64,000 nucleotides of DNA from Desulfobacteraceae bacterium (lineage in GTDB: Bacteria > Desulfobacterota > Desulfobacteria > Desulfobacterales > UBA5852): NCBI GenBank assembly GCA_014237395.1, contig JABZFP010000018.1, forward strand, positions 1 to 64,000, read 5' to 3'. Numbering within the stretch: the first letter of the stretch is position 1; each line of letters starts with the position of its first letter. The notes beneath the pieces are model-generated. The model saw nothing but the letters and a program-made list of their open reading frames with translations. It made no database searches and was not told where the DNA came from. This document shows positions 25,791 to 35,276 of the stretch, one piece after another. Both the position numbers and the translations under genes were made by a program.

Positions 25791-26015
25791 TCAACTGATC
25801 GGCTGGAACTTCCGAAGCGCTTCAACGATATGGTCCCGACGGTCTTCAGCCAGATCCCGAATGGGCACCACGGCCTGGGTATCGTCGTTACGCACGACAT
25901 AGTACCAGGCCCCGTCATCCCAAATCCGTATCAGATCCTTGGGGTTGCCGCCGACTTCGTCCTGGTAGAGCTGTTTAATTTTCTGGCCTAGTTGATATAT
26001 ACGCTGATTGTCCAT
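25791..26015 (-). CDS. Small hypothetical protein
   Basis: 74 residues from the ATG at 26015, with a near-perfect CCAGGAGGTT ribosome site, so it is probably well translated. Sequence is MDNQRIYQLGQKIKQLYQDE then WDDGAWYYVVRNDDTQAVVP; soluble, no Cys, with a helix followed by a short beta-rich part. No family recognised. It is 124 bases upstream of the mltD-like gene in the same orientation. Confidence 0.6.
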   Translation of the reverse strand: MDNQRIYQLGQKIKQLYQDEVGGNPKDLIRIWDDGAWYYVVRNDDTQAVVPIRDLAEDRRDHIVEALRKFQPIS

Positions 26016-26191
26016 ATGGTAACCTCCTGGTAAAATCAAGGCGCCGAACGCCTCTTCGGGTATTCGAATGGTGGCCGAATTTAGGCCCGTTTATAATAGG
26101 TGGGAACGGATCATTGTTTCGTCAAGGGATGGCCGCCGCCAGTGCCGGTTTTTGGGCGAAGTGCTGGTGAAAGGGCCGGAGGAGGATTGAA

Positions 26192-26794
26192 ATGATCATC
26201 AAACAGCTTGAAATCGGCGATATGGACAACTTTTGTTACATTTTAGGGTGCGAGACGACCCGTAAAGCCCTGGTCATCGATCCCGGGGCGGACGTGGCGC
26301 GCATCGTGGCCGCGGCCGAAAAGGAAGGGCTTGCCATCGAAATGATCGTGAACACCCATGCGCACGGCGATCATACGGCCGGCAACACCCCCTTGAAAGC
26401 CCTTACCGGTGCAAAAATCATTCTCCACGAACGTGACGCCGCGGGCTATCCCCAGGCGGATGTGCGCTTGTCCGATGAAAAAACCCTCCAACTGGGCGAT
26501 ATCACGATCGACGTAATTCAAACCCCCGGCCACACGCCCGGCGGCATCTGCCTGCATGCCCAGGGCAACCTTTTCACGGGTGACACCCTCTTTGTGGGCG
26601 ACAGCGGCCGTACCGATCTCCCCGGCGGCGACCGCCCCACGCTGGGTGCCTCCATCCGGCGCCTGATGAAACTGCCGGATGACACGGTGGTCTGGCCGGG
26701 CCACGACTACGGCCCCACCCCCTCGTCCACCATCGGCTGGGAAAAACGCCACAATGTCAATGCCCGGGAATACGGCTATTATGTGGGGGATTGA
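26192..26794 (+). CDS. MBL-fold metallohydrolase, glyoxalase II-like
   Basis: 200 residues. Metal ligands are in THAHGDH (His56, His58, Asp60, His61), QTPGHTPGG, FTGDTLFVGDSGRTDL and VVWPGHDYG. Short GloB-like members of this size hydrolyse thioesters such as S-acylglutathione analogues; lacking the C-terminal helical domain of true GloB, the substrate may differ. GGAGGA precedes the ATG. It is divergent from the small 25791 gene and precedes the mltF-like gene. Confidence 0.88.
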   Translation: MIIKQLEIGDMDNFCYILGCETTRKALVIDPGADVARIVAAAEKEGLAIEMIVNTHAHGDHTAGNTPLKALTGAKIILHERDAAGYPQADVRLSDEKTLQLGDITIDVIQTPGHTPGGICLHAQGNLFTGDTLFVGDSGRTDLPGGDRPTLGASIRRLMKLPDDTVVWPGHDYGPTPSSTIGWEKRHNVNAREYGYYVGD

Positions 26795-26925
26795 TTGATT
26801 TTTTTATGGATTTCGATATCATAGGGCGATTCTGTTCACCCGCTGATCGTGTATGGATCTGCGTCCGGCGATGACAACCACCCGGCAGCGGTTCACGATC
26901 ACGCAACCGGAGCATCACACCCATT

Positions 26926-28269
26926 ATGATAACGACCATTCGGTGGCTGGCCTTGGGGTGCGCAATACTGGGGCTGTTTGTTCTCGGCTGCAGCCGCGAC
27001 AGTTCCGTAGAGGGTATCCGGCATTCCGGCAAGCTGGTGGTCATTACCGACAACAACGCCCACTGCTACTACACCTACCGCGGCAAGGCCATGGGCTTCG
27101 AATACGACCTGGCCAAAGCATTTGCGGACCGCCTCGGGGTCGAACTCGAAATCCTGACCCCCGGCTGGGACGGGCTCTTCCCCGCGCTGCAAAAAAAACG
27201 GGGGGATCTCGTGGCGGCCAGCCTGACCGTTACCGAACAGCGCCAAGAGAAAGTGGATTTCTCGACGCCCTACCTCCCGATCCGCCAGCACATCATCACC
27301 CACCGGGACAACCGCGCCCCCCGCGCGATTGACGATCTGGCCGGCCGCACGATCCATGTGCGCCGGGGGTCGTCGTATCACGAGCGGCTGCTGCAACTGC
27401 AAAAAGAGGGCATCGACCTGAAGCTGGTGCTGCATGCGAATGTCCCCACGGAGGAGCTGATCCGTCAGGTCGCCGACCGGGAAATTGCGCTCACCGTGGC
27501 CGATACCAATGTCGCCGTACTGAACCGGCGCTATTATCCCGCCGTGGCCATCGGTTTTCCCATTACCGAAGAACAATCCCTGGCGTGGGCCGTCCGCAAG
27601 GGCAACCCGTCCCTGCTAAAAGAAATCGATGCCTTCTGGGAAGCCATCAAAGCCGACGGTACCTTCGACAAACTCTACCGGAAATACTACACGGGTGCGA
27701 CGAACTTCGACTACGTGGATGTCGTCAGCTTTCACAAGGCCGTCGAAGAAAGTCTGCCCCTGTACGAGGATACGATCCGCCGGGAAGCCGAACGCCACGG
27801 GTTCGACTGGCGCCTGATCGCCGCCACCATCTACCAGGAATCCCACTTCAAACCCCATGCCCGCAGCCACACCGGGGTTCGCGGTCTGATGCAGCTGACC
27901 CTCGAGACGGCGGCCGAGATGGGCATCGAAAACCGCCTCGATGCCGAGGAAAGCATCCGGGGCGGCGTGAAATACCTGGCCGAAATTTACAGCCGCTTCG
28001 ACGACATCCCGGGCCGGGACCGGATGCTCTTCACCCTGGCCAGCTACAACGTGGGCTACGGCCATGTGCGAGACGCTCAGCAGATTGCGCGGGACAAGGA
28101 TCTTCCCCCCGACAAGTGGACGTCCCTGAAAGAAACCCTGCCCCTCTTGCGCCTGCGAAAATACTACAGCAAAACCCCCTACGGATACGCCCGTGGCACC
28201 GAACCGGTGCGCTTTGTCACCCGCATCCTGAATTACTACGACATCCTGCGCAACCAGTCACGATCCTGA
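26926..28269 (+). CDS. mltF: MltF-like lytic transglycosylase
   Basis: 447 residues. Lipoprotein-type signal LFVLGC. An SBP-bac-3 (amino-acid-binding-like) domain fills about 30-260 (LVVITDNNAHCYYTYRGKAM; VDFSTPYLPIRQHIITH), and the transglycosylase domain about 285-430 (ATIYQESHFKPHARSHTGVR, with catalytic Glu in YQESHF; GLMQLTLETAAEMG; ASYNVGYGHVRDAQ). This is the MltF layout, in which the N-terminal domain regulates the catalytic one. The DUF4124 gene starts 18 bases after the stop. Confidence 0.92.
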   Translation: MITTIRWLALGCAILGLFVLGCSRDSSVEGIRHSGKLVVITDNNAHCYYTYRGKAMGFEYDLAKAFADRLGVELEILTPGWDGLFPALQKKRGDLVAASLTVTEQRQEKVDFSTPYLPIRQHIITHRDNRAPRAIDDLAGRTIHVRRGSSYHERLLQLQKEGIDLKLVLHANVPTEELIRQVADREIALTVADTNVAVLNRRYYPAVAIGFPITEEQSLAWAVRKGNPSLLKEIDAFWEAIKADGTFDKLYRKYYTGATNFDYVDVVSFHKAVEESLPLYEDTIRREAERHGFDWRLIAATIYQESHFKPHARSHTGVRGLMQLTLETAAEMGIENRLDAEESIRGGVKYLAEIYSRFDDIPGRDRMLFTLASYNVGYGHVRDAQQIARDKDLPPDKWTSLKETLPLLRLRKYYSKTPYGYARGTEPVRFVTRILNYYDILRNQSRS

Positions 28270-28286
28270 TGAAGGGATATTTTAAA

Positions 28287-28829
28287 ATGAATTTAAATCG
28301 TTATCTTTGGATATTGATCTTTATCGCCGGCATGGTGGCAGGCCTTCAAGCCGGTGAGATTTACCAGTGGATTGACGAGGATGGCGTCCAGCATTTCACA
28401 GACGGGCCACCGCCTCCCGGTGCGCAAATCGTCGAAAGCTTATCGGAAACCCCTTCCGATGAACCGCCTGCCGGCACTGGCGCAGCCGCTTTTGGAAATA
28501 CCGGCAACGTCGAAGGGGGTGAGAATCGTCCGGCTGACGGTGACGATACCGGCAATACCGAAGAAGGCGCAAATCGCGCGCCCGATGATGACGCTAACGC
28601 CATCGAGGGCGGTGAGAATACGCCAACCGACCGTGAGGAGTACTGGCGCCGTTTGGGGTGGGGAGAAGACCAAGCCGGCCCCAAGGACAATGGCCCAGTC
28701 GAAGGTGGTGAAAATCGCCCCACCGACGGTGAAGGCGCCGGCGCAAGCGAAGGTGGGGATGCCGACGCTGTCGATGGCGGTGCCACTGGCCCTGTCGAGG
28801 GGGGTGACAAGCGGTTTCGACAATGGTGA
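28287..28829 (+). CDS. DUF4124 domain protein with acidic repeats
   Basis: 180 residues from the ATG at 28287 (GAAGGGA upstream; an ATG at 28269 overlaps the mltF stop and is less likely). A signal peptide ends near QAGEIYQW; the short DUF4124 motif is GEIYQWIDEDGVQHFTDGPP. The remainder is disordered and acidic, built on a loose repeat of about 10-12 residues: VEGGENRPADGD, EEGANRAPDDD, IEGGENTPTDRE, VEGGENRPTDGE and later EGGD units. Secreted or periplasmic; probably cotranscribed with mltF. Function unknown. Confidence 0.75.
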   Translation: MNLNRYLWILIFIAGMVAGLQAGEIYQWIDEDGVQHFTDGPPPPGAQIVESLSETPSDEPPAGTGAAAFGNTGNVEGGENRPADGDDTGNTEEGANRAPDDDANAIEGGENTPTDREEYWRRLGWGEDQAGPKDNGPVEGGENRPTDGEGAGASEGGDADAVDGGATGPVEGGDKRFRQW

Positions 28830-28933
28830 CGACAGAGGCCAAGGGATTGACATAGGCTTGTTTGGGAACCGCGCCGACCGCGCCAGGAAGCGCCTCCATT
28901 TTGCGCGTGACGTGAACGAACAGCATTTCCGCA

Positions 28934-29623
28934 TCAGAGCCCAGCGCCGTCCATGTCTTCGGGATCAAATGTCCGCCACGGGCCATCGATGGCGTCCATG
29001 GGATTCAGCAAGGTCACCCGGCCGGGATCACGCATGATGTTCCAGACAAAATTTTCGTAGGCAAGATCCGGCGAAGGGCGCCCGATGGAAAAGTGCAGGT
29101 GCGGGAGGATCTTGGCCTTGGAATGGCGGGTGTCGGCGATGGTGGCGATGATATCCCCTGCCCTGACGGCATGACCGCGTCTCAGGCCTTCCCGGGGGCG
29201 GGCGTGGGCGTAGATCGAGAGGTAAGTCCCTCCTCCCTGAAGGTCATCGTGTTCAACAATGAGGGCCTGGCCGAGATAGTCTTTGAACATGGCCCGGACC
29301 ACACCATCCGCCATCACCGGAATGCGCGTCTTCTCATCCAGTCGATGCACCTGTCCTGAGCGATCCTCGTAGAGGCAAATATCAACACCTTCATGGGGGA
29401 AATCCCGCGGTCCGCGGTCTCCCCACCACTTATGCGGAGAATTAAATTGCATGCCCGGGCAGAACGCCCAGCACTGAAATTCTCCGGCATTGAGGTTGTT
29501 TGCTTCGAGGAGCAGTTCGGTAAAACCGGTTTGTGCAAATCTCATATTCGACTTCGAGTGGTTGTTCGATGTCCGTTGCATCTTCTGCCCCGCAATGGCT
29601 TCTTTGCCGGCGGTTCGTACCAC
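28934..29623 (-). CDS. M23-like (LytM) peptidase domain protein
   Basis: Up to 229 residues from a GTG at 29623; internal ATGs at 29581 and 29545 (MRFAQTGFTELLLEANNLNA) are also possible starts, and none has a strong ribosome site. The M23 fold is visible: FPHEGVDICLYEDRSG (His and Asp metal ligands), DGVVRAMFKDYLGQALIVEH, TYLSIYAHARPREGL and ILPHLHFSIG (H-x-H). No signal peptide is seen, which is odd for a wall enzyme. The gene follows glgP by 43 bases. Confidence 0.75.
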   Translation of the reverse strand: MVRTAGKEAIAGQKMQRTSNNHSKSNMRFAQTGFTELLLEANNLNAGEFQCWAFCPGMQFNSPHKWWGDRGPRDFPHEGVDICLYEDRSGQVHRLDEKTRIPVMADGVVRAMFKDYLGQALIVEHDDLQGGGTYLSIYAHARPREGLRRGHAVRAGDIIATIADTRHSKAKILPHLHFSIGRPSPDLAYENFVWNIMRDPGRVTLLNPMDAIDGPWRTFDPEDMDGAGL

Positions 29624-29665
29624 CAGCCGCCGCGATCCGCAATGCCGTCACTTCTTCAAAACGCA

Positions 29666-32197
29666 TCAGGCGAACTGCGGTGTTACCCCCCAGATGTTCT
29701 CAGCATACTCCACAACCGAGCGATCGCTGGAAAATTTGCCCATGTTGGCCGTGTTCAGGATGGAACGGCGGGTCCACTCGTCCGGGTCGCGGTAGAGCCG
29801 GCTGGCCTTCTCCTGGCAGTCCAGGTAGGCCCGGTAGTCCGCCAGAACACAGAATTTATCTCCCTCGTACAGAAGCGCATTCGTGATGGGCGCAAAAAGG
29901 CCTGAAACGCCGTGCGAAAAGGTGTCATTCGAAATCATCTGCAACGCCTCCTGCAGTTCCGGATCACCCTCGTAATAATTCCAGGGGTGGTAACCTCTTT
30001 GGCGCATGGCAGCGATTTCCTCGGCGGTGTGGCCGAAGATGAACATGTTGTCCTTTCCGATTTCCGCCAGCATCTCCACGTTGGCGCCGTCCAGAGTGCC
30101 GATGGTCAACGCGCCGTTGATAGCGAATTTCATGTTGCCGGTCCCCGAGGCCTCGTAGCCCGCCGTAGAAATCTGCTCCGAGAGTTCCGTGGCGGGAATG
30201 ATTCGCTCGGCCTGGGATACGCAGTAGTTGGGCAGGAAGATCACCTGCAGACGGCCGTCCACGTCCCGGTCGTTGTTCACCACATCGGCCACGCCGTTGA
30301 TCAGCCGGATGATCAGTTTGGCCATCCGATATCCCGGAGCCGCCTTGCCGCCGAAAAACACGGCACGCGATGTGAATTCCCCGCCCGGGTCCACCTTGAT
30401 CCTGTTGTAAAGCGTGATCACGTGAAGCACGTTGAGCAGTTGTCGCTTGTACTCGTGGATGCGCTTGACCTGGACGTCGAACATGGCGTCCAGGTTGCAG
30501 GCGATACCCACCTTCCGCTGAACGTAGTCCGCCAGGAGCTGCTTGTTGGCGCGCTTGACGGCGTGCCAGCGGTCTCTGAATTCACCATCCTCGGCATGGG
30601 GCACCAACGCGCGCAACTGCTCCAGATGACGGCGCCAGTCGCCGGAAAGCTTTTCCGTTATCAGGACGGCCAGATCTGGATTGCACTGGTTCAACCAGCG
30701 GCGCGGGGTAACGCCGTTGGTGATGTTACGGAAGCGGTCCGGAAAAAGCGCGTTGAATTCGGGAAAGACGACGTTCCGGAGAATATCGCTGTGCATGGCA
30801 GCCACCCCGTTGACCGAAAAGCTGCCCACAATGGCCAAATGGGCCATGCGCACGGTCTTTTCCGGGGATTCCTGGATGATGGACAGGCGCTCTCTGGCGT
30901 CACCCGATTTCAGGTGCTCGGGGGCGTTTTGATCCACCCATTGCAAAAACCGGTGGTTGATTTCGTAGATGATCTGCATGTGCCGGGGCAAGACACGTTC
31001 CATCAGGGAGCAGGACCAGGTTTCCAGTGCTTCGGGCAGGAGGGTGTGGTTGGTGTAGGCAAAGACGCGCGTGCAGAGGTCCCAGGCCGTATCCCAGTCC
31101 AGAAGCTCCTCGTCCAGAAAAATCCGCATCAGTTCCGGAATGGCGATGGCCGGATGGGTGTCATTGAGCTGGATGACCACCATTTCGGGAAGTTTGTCAT
31201 AGGTGGCGTAGGTTTTCTTGTAGCGGCGCAGGATGTCCTGGAGGCTGGCAGCCACGAAGAAATACTGCTGGGAAAGCCTGAGCATGCGGCCCTTTAGATC
31301 TTCGTCCCGGGGGTAGAGGACCTTGGAGATGACTTCGTCGCGGATCTTGGCCTCCACCGCGCCGATATAGTCGCCGGTGTTGAAATAGGCCAGGTTGAAT
31401 TCGGTGTCCGACTTGGCGGACCACAGCCGCATGTTGATGGCATGGTCATTGCGAAACCCCGGCACGATCAGATCGCAGGCCATGGCCAGCACCTTTTCCG
31501 TGTCGACCCAGTCGTGGCGCAGCCGGCCCTGGTCATCCCGCCATTCGTGCACGCGGCCGAAGAAGCGGACCTCGTGCAGAAAGCGGCCGCGGGCGTATTC
31601 CCAGGGATTGCCCCTTTGGGTCCAGTTGTCCGGATGCTCCACCTGGGCGCCGTTTTGAATGACCTGGTGGAACATGCCGTAGTCGTAGCGGATGCCGTAG
31701 CCGTAGCCTGATACGCCTTTGGTGGCCATGGAATCCAGATAACAAGAGGCCAGACGTCCCAGCCCGCCGTTGCCCAGGCCTGCGTCCCATTCCACCTCGG
31801 CCACGTCCTCGAGCTTGAGACCAAAGTCGATTAGGGCCTGCTTGGCTTCGTCGTAAATGCCGAGGCAATGCAGATTGTTCAGGAGGGACTTGCCGGGCAG
31901 GTATTCCATGGACAGGTAATACACGCGCTTGCTCTGGTCTTCGTAATAGGAACGCTGGGTCCGGATCCACTGGTCGATCATGCGATCGCGCACGGCCAGG
32001 GCCAACCCGTGGTAATAGTTGTATTCCCCCCGCCGGGCATAATCGAGGCCCAGGCTGGAGACGATATGTCGAATGATGTCTCGCTTCAGGCCGGCCACCG
32101 TCTCGGCCTCGAACAGACCGGCGTCCCACTGGAATGTGGTGACGGACGAATCCAGGGGAGGCGAAGCAAACGCCTCCATTTGGCGTGTCTTGTCCAT
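29666..32197 (-). CDS. glgP: Glycogen/starch/alpha-glucan phosphorylase
   Basis: 843 residues from the ATG at 32197 (GGGAG 6 bases upstream), the normal length for GT35 phosphorylases. Diagnostic segments include EVEWDAGLGNGGLGRLASCY, VIQLNDTHPAIAIPELMRIF, VKRIHEYKRQLLN and the PLP site EASGTGNMKFAINGALTIGT, where the Lys binds pyridoxal phosphate. It releases glucose-1-phosphate from stored glycogen, so the cell keeps a glucan reserve. No other glg gene is beside it. Confidence 0.97.
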   Translation of the reverse strand: MDKTRQMEAFASPPLDSSVTTFQWDAGLFEAETVAGLKRDIIRHIVSSLGLDYARRGEYNYYHGLALAVRDRMIDQWIRTQRSYYEDQSKRVYYLSMEYLPGKSLLNNLHCLGIYDEAKQALIDFGLKLEDVAEVEWDAGLGNGGLGRLASCYLDSMATKGVSGYGYGIRYDYGMFHQVIQNGAQVEHPDNWTQRGNPWEYARGRFLHEVRFFGRVHEWRDDQGRLRHDWVDTEKVLAMACDLIVPGFRNDHAINMRLWSAKSDTEFNLAYFNTGDYIGAVEAKIRDEVISKVLYPRDEDLKGRMLRLSQQYFFVAASLQDILRRYKKTYATYDKLPEMVVIQLNDTHPAIAIPELMRIFLDEELLDWDTAWDLCTRVFAYTNHTLLPEALETWSCSLMERVLPRHMQIIYEINHRFLQWVDQNAPEHLKSGDARERLSIIQESPEKTVRMAHLAIVGSFSVNGVAAMHSDILRNVVFPEFNALFPDRFRNITNGVTPRRWLNQCNPDLAVLITEKLSGDWRRHLEQLRALVPHAEDGEFRDRWHAVKRANKQLLADYVQRKVGIACNLDAMFDVQVKRIHEYKRQLLNVLHVITLYNRIKVDPGGEFTSRAVFFGGKAAPGYRMAKLIIRLINGVADVVNNDRDVDGRLQVIFLPNYCVSQAERIIPATELSEQISTAGYEASGTGNMKFAINGALTIGTLDGANVEMLAEIGKDNMFIFGHTAEEIAAMRQRGYHPWNYYEGDPELQEALQMISNDTFSHGVSGLFAPITNALLYEGDKFCVLADYRAYLDCQEKASRLYRDPDEWTRRSILNTANMGKFSSDRSVVEYAENIWGVTPQFA

Positions 32198-32442
32198 GGG
32201 ATCTCCCACTAATAGATTGTTAGCGTGTGAATTGCGGGGTGTTCTCTAAGATAATGATGTAACCATCGGGGTCAATCCCCAAGCCCGGACCGTCATCTTT
32301 CAAGGGCAACCATGGTGATGCCGCTAATGATGGCAAATCATCCGACAAGAGAAAAAAAAGTCCAAAGGGATACACCACCGGGACAACCCTTCGTTGACCT
32401 TGTTGACAGCACAGCGCCCGCCGATCTAAAAGCCTTCTCGAA

Positions 32443-32889
32443 ATGGAAAATTTTCTCCTCGAGTGGGGCCTGCCCGCCCTTTTCACGGTCAGTTTTCTAG
32501 CCGCCACGGTGCTCCCCATCGCCTCCGAGTGGCTTCTGGCGGGCCTTGTGACCCAGTCGGTGGATATTACCGCAGCGGTGGCCGTCGCCACGGCCGGCAA
32601 CACCCTGGGGGCCGTCACGACCTGGGCCATCGGCGTTTGGGGCGGCTCCTGGGTCATTAACCGCTGGCTGCGGATCAGTGACAGCGACCGCATCCGCGCC
32701 GAGGGCTGGTATGCCCGTTGGGGCAGCTGGTCCCTGCTCCTGGCCTGGGCCCCGGTCGTCGGCGATCCGCTCTGTCTGGTGGGCGGCCTGCTGAAAGTCC
32801 CCCTGATGCGGTTCACGCTCCTGGTCGCAACAGGCAAAGCCGCACGCTACCTTCTGGTTGCCTGGGCGGCCCGGCAGCTCACCGCGTAA
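32443..32889 (+). CDS. YqaA-family membrane protein
   Basis: 148 residues, mostly hydrophobic with four predicted helices. The YqaA/DedA-type pattern LPIASEWLLAGLVTQSVDIT, TAGNTLGAVTTWAIGVWGG and VVGDPLCLVGGLLKVP is clear. These SNARE-associated/DedA-related proteins are inner-membrane proteins linked to lipid scrambling or flippase-like roles. The ribosome site is weak. Divergent from glgP. Confidence 0.85.
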   Translation: MENFLLEWGLPALFTVSFLAATVLPIASEWLLAGLVTQSVDITAAVAVATAGNTLGAVTTWAIGVWGGSWVINRWLRISDSDRIRAEGWYARWGSWSLLLAWAPVVGDPLCLVGGLLKVPLMRFTLLVATGKAARYLLVAWAARQLTA

Positions 32890-33262
32890 GGGCTTGTCCC
32901 ATGTTCCACCCGACGCCAATACGACATGACGGTGAAATGAAATGACCGTCAATAGCCGTGTGTTTGTCATACGGGGTTAGGTCTCTCTTGCAAATTTCCC
33001 CGCCCTTCAATAATGCCCTTCATAGTGGACAGCCCCACACGAAATGATTATATTCTCACTATAAAAATCGAAGACGGCTACTGTCCGATACGTTCCATCC
33101 CCATGCAGCCCACTTCCGAAACCAGCTTTGAGCCACAATCACTGCCATCATCAGACCACATCCAACCTCTCCTTCCGGTATCTGCCGCTGGATCGATCAG
33201 GTCCGATTCACAAACGGACGGCAGCCTTGCGCATCACCCTGCTACCCATAGGGAGGCCCGTC

Positions 33263-33430
33263 ATGACAGAGAAAGCCGACGTTTTTAAATGCCGGGAATG
33301 TGGATGCATCGTCACCGTTCTGAAAGGCGGCAAGGGCAGTCTGGATTGTTGCGGCAAACCGATGATCGTCGTAACACCCGACGAGGCCAAAAAGCTCTCC
33401 TTCGATTTGGCGCGACCGGGGGCACCCTAA
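33263..33430 (+). CDS. Desulforedoxin-like iron protein
   Basis: 55 residues from the ATG at 33263, with GGGAGG upstream. KADVFKCRECGCIVTVLKGG then GSLDCCGKPM matches the desulforedoxin / N-terminal desulfoferrodoxin rubredoxin-like knuckle (C-x2-C...CC), binding one Fe with four Cys. One extra Cys follows the first pair (CRECGC). The protein ends about 20 residues after the CC pair (ARPGAP), slightly longer than a Desulfovibrio desulforedoxin, and lacks the superoxide reductase domain. Expected role: small electron carrier in oxygen defence. The neighbouring intergenic stretches 32890-33262 and 33431-33795 hold nothing else I can support. Confidence 0.85.
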   Translation: MTEKADVFKCRECGCIVTVLKGGKGSLDCCGKPMIVVTPDEAKKLSFDLARPGAP

Positions 33431-33795
33431 ATTAATTGGCCCCTTTCCGTATGCTTTCCATCTTGCGCAAGCTGTCAGGGCGCCGATCCCCCTGCAGTCG
33501 GCCCTGACCGGGCGGACCGTGAAATCGGCGGCCACTGCTGACGGCGTTGCGAGAGGATGCCTGCGGCCCAGCCCCTGCAGCTATACTGCCGCCCCGTCAT
33601 TCCGCCATGTCGCTGCGAATGCAGCCGTTTACGAAACCTGTCCTGATCCGGAAACAACACCCCCACCCCAACCATTTTTAATCCATTGAGAACACCCGCC
33701 GAATCCGATATGGTGTAACCGAAACGCGATTCAACGAAGCCGGTGAAATGCACTGCCTTCGCGCATCCCCCGCTAACCCCCAAAATAGGAGCGCC

Positions 33796-34929
33796 ATGCT
33801 ATCGCGAAACGATGTTGTCCAGGCCGCCCATGAAAATGGTTTCGAGGATGTGGGGTTTACGACGGCCGAGCCCTTTGAATCCCACCGCGAATTCCTGACC
33901 GGGCGACAGGAAGAATACGGCTGGGCGGAACAGGTCGGGCTGGAATTGATGAAAGGCACCGACCCCAAGGCTATCATGCCCGAGGCGCAATCGGTCATCG
34001 TCCTGATGGAGGTCTATTTCCGCAACGCCTACCCTCGCATCATGGAAGGCCATTTCGGACGCTGCTACCTGGATGACGACCGGGTTACCAAAGACGGACT
34101 GGCACAACGTATCAAAGCCTTTCGCAGTTTTCTACGCGACAACGGCATCGACTCCAAGGTCCCCTTCAACCTGCCGCATCGCGTTGCCGCCGCCCGTGCC
34201 GGCATGGGAACGTTCGGGAAGAATTGTCTTTTCTATTCCAACAAGGTCGCCCGCCAGAGCTCCTGGGTGCTTCCCATCGCAGTGGTCGTCGACCAGCCGT
34301 TCGCCCCGGATGCCCCCACCATCGAAATGGGCTGCCCGGACTGGTGCCGCAACACCTGCATCGCGGCCTGTCCGACCCGCGCGCTGAAAGGCAACGGCAC
34401 CATCGACCCGCGCCGCTGCATCTCCTTTCTGACCTATTTTGGCGATGGACTGACCCCGCGTGAACTGCGGGAACCGATGGGTCTTTACATTTACGGCTGC
34501 GACCGCTGCCAGAACGTCTGCCCGCGCAACGCGGCCTGGCTGGCCGCCGATCTTCCCTTAAATTCCAAGGTCGTCGCCAAAACCCCTGATTTCGATCTTT
34601 CCAAATTACTGGCCATGGATACGGTCTATTTCGAAAACCGGGTGTGGCCGCACATGTTCTACATGGCAACGGACGATCTCTGGCGCTGGAAAATGAATGT
34701 TGCCCGGGCCATGGGCAATACCCGCGCCCCTCGCTACGTGACCGATCTGATCCAGGCGTTTGAAACTAACGATGACCATCGCGTACAGGCCATGGCGGTC
34801 TGGGCGCTGGGCCGCATCGGCGGCAACACCGCGGTGGCGGCACTCCGGGCGTTGGCCTCGCGCTGTCAGGGTGAATTGCGGCAGGAAGTCAAGCTGGCCC
34901 TGGTGGATGCCGATCATACGGCCAATTAA
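33796..34929 (+). CDS. QueG-like 4Fe-4S protein with HEAT-like C-terminus
   Basis: 377 residues from the ATG at 33796 (frame extends to 33748). It resembles epoxyqueuosine reductase: DUF1730-like N-terminus (SRNDVVQAAHENGFEDVGFT; LMKGTDPKAIMPEAQSVIVL), LPHRVAAARAGMGTFGKNCL, then iron-sulfur sites MGCPDWCRNTCIAACPTRAL and YGCDRCQNVCPRNAAW with the conserved RRCISFLTYF between, and a HEAT-like end (MAVWALGRIGGNTAVAALRA). The first cluster motif carries an extra Cys/loop (C-P-D-W-C) not usual in QueG, so it may be a relative with another substrate. Confidence 0.8.
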   Translation: MLSRNDVVQAAHENGFEDVGFTTAEPFESHREFLTGRQEEYGWAEQVGLELMKGTDPKAIMPEAQSVIVLMEVYFRNAYPRIMEGHFGRCYLDDDRVTKDGLAQRIKAFRSFLRDNGIDSKVPFNLPHRVAAARAGMGTFGKNCLFYSNKVARQSSWVLPIAVVVDQPFAPDAPTIEMGCPDWCRNTCIAACPTRALKGNGTIDPRRCISFLTYFGDGLTPRELREPMGLYIYGCDRCQNVCPRNAAWLAADLPLNSKVVAKTPDFDLSKLLAMDTVYFENRVWPHMFYMATDDLWRWKMNVARAMGNTRAPRYVTDLIQAFETNDDHRVQAMAVWALGRIGGNTAVAALRALASRCQGELRQEVKLALVDADHTAN

Positions 34930-35059
34930 CCCGAACATTTCATGAAATTTTTTCTACGCCATAAATTTTATGCAAATATTCAATGGTATGAAAGCTATTC
35001 GGGGTGCAATTTTCAGCTGACACTTTTTACCCTTGGCCGATTTTGAAAATCATAGAAAA

Positions 35060-35178
35060 TATTTCACCCTGCGGGCGCGCCCGAGATGCCCATTGACTGC
35101 GTTATCAGGGGCTTGCGGTAGCATTCGTACAGCGGCGCCCCTGATGCCGTCCAATGAACATCTCGAACGCGTGAAATA
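35060..35178. repeat. Long imperfect palindrome A
   Basis: Arms TATTTCAC, CGCGCCCGAGATG, CCATTGACTGCG and TCAGGGGC (left) face GCCCCTGA, CCAATG, CATCTCGAACGCG and GTGAAATA (right) around a core GCATTCGTACAGC. The repeat fills a third of the otherwise empty 34930-35276 gap between convergent genes. Confidence 0.7.
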
Positions 35179-35276
35179 CTCGGGTTAAGGGAAAAGACGA
35201 TCGATCTGGCTTTAAAAGTATCCGAGATTAGAGCAGACAGAAGCTCGGGACGTCATAACGGCCTAAAATATCCCCG

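Noticed and set aside
29912..31297. 461-residue plus-strand ORF
   Set aside because: Antisense to glgP, which is full length with its PLP site.
32220..32837. 205-residue minus-strand ORF
   Set aside because: Antisense to the YqaA-like gene; low-complexity Arg/Ser/Pro-rich sequence.
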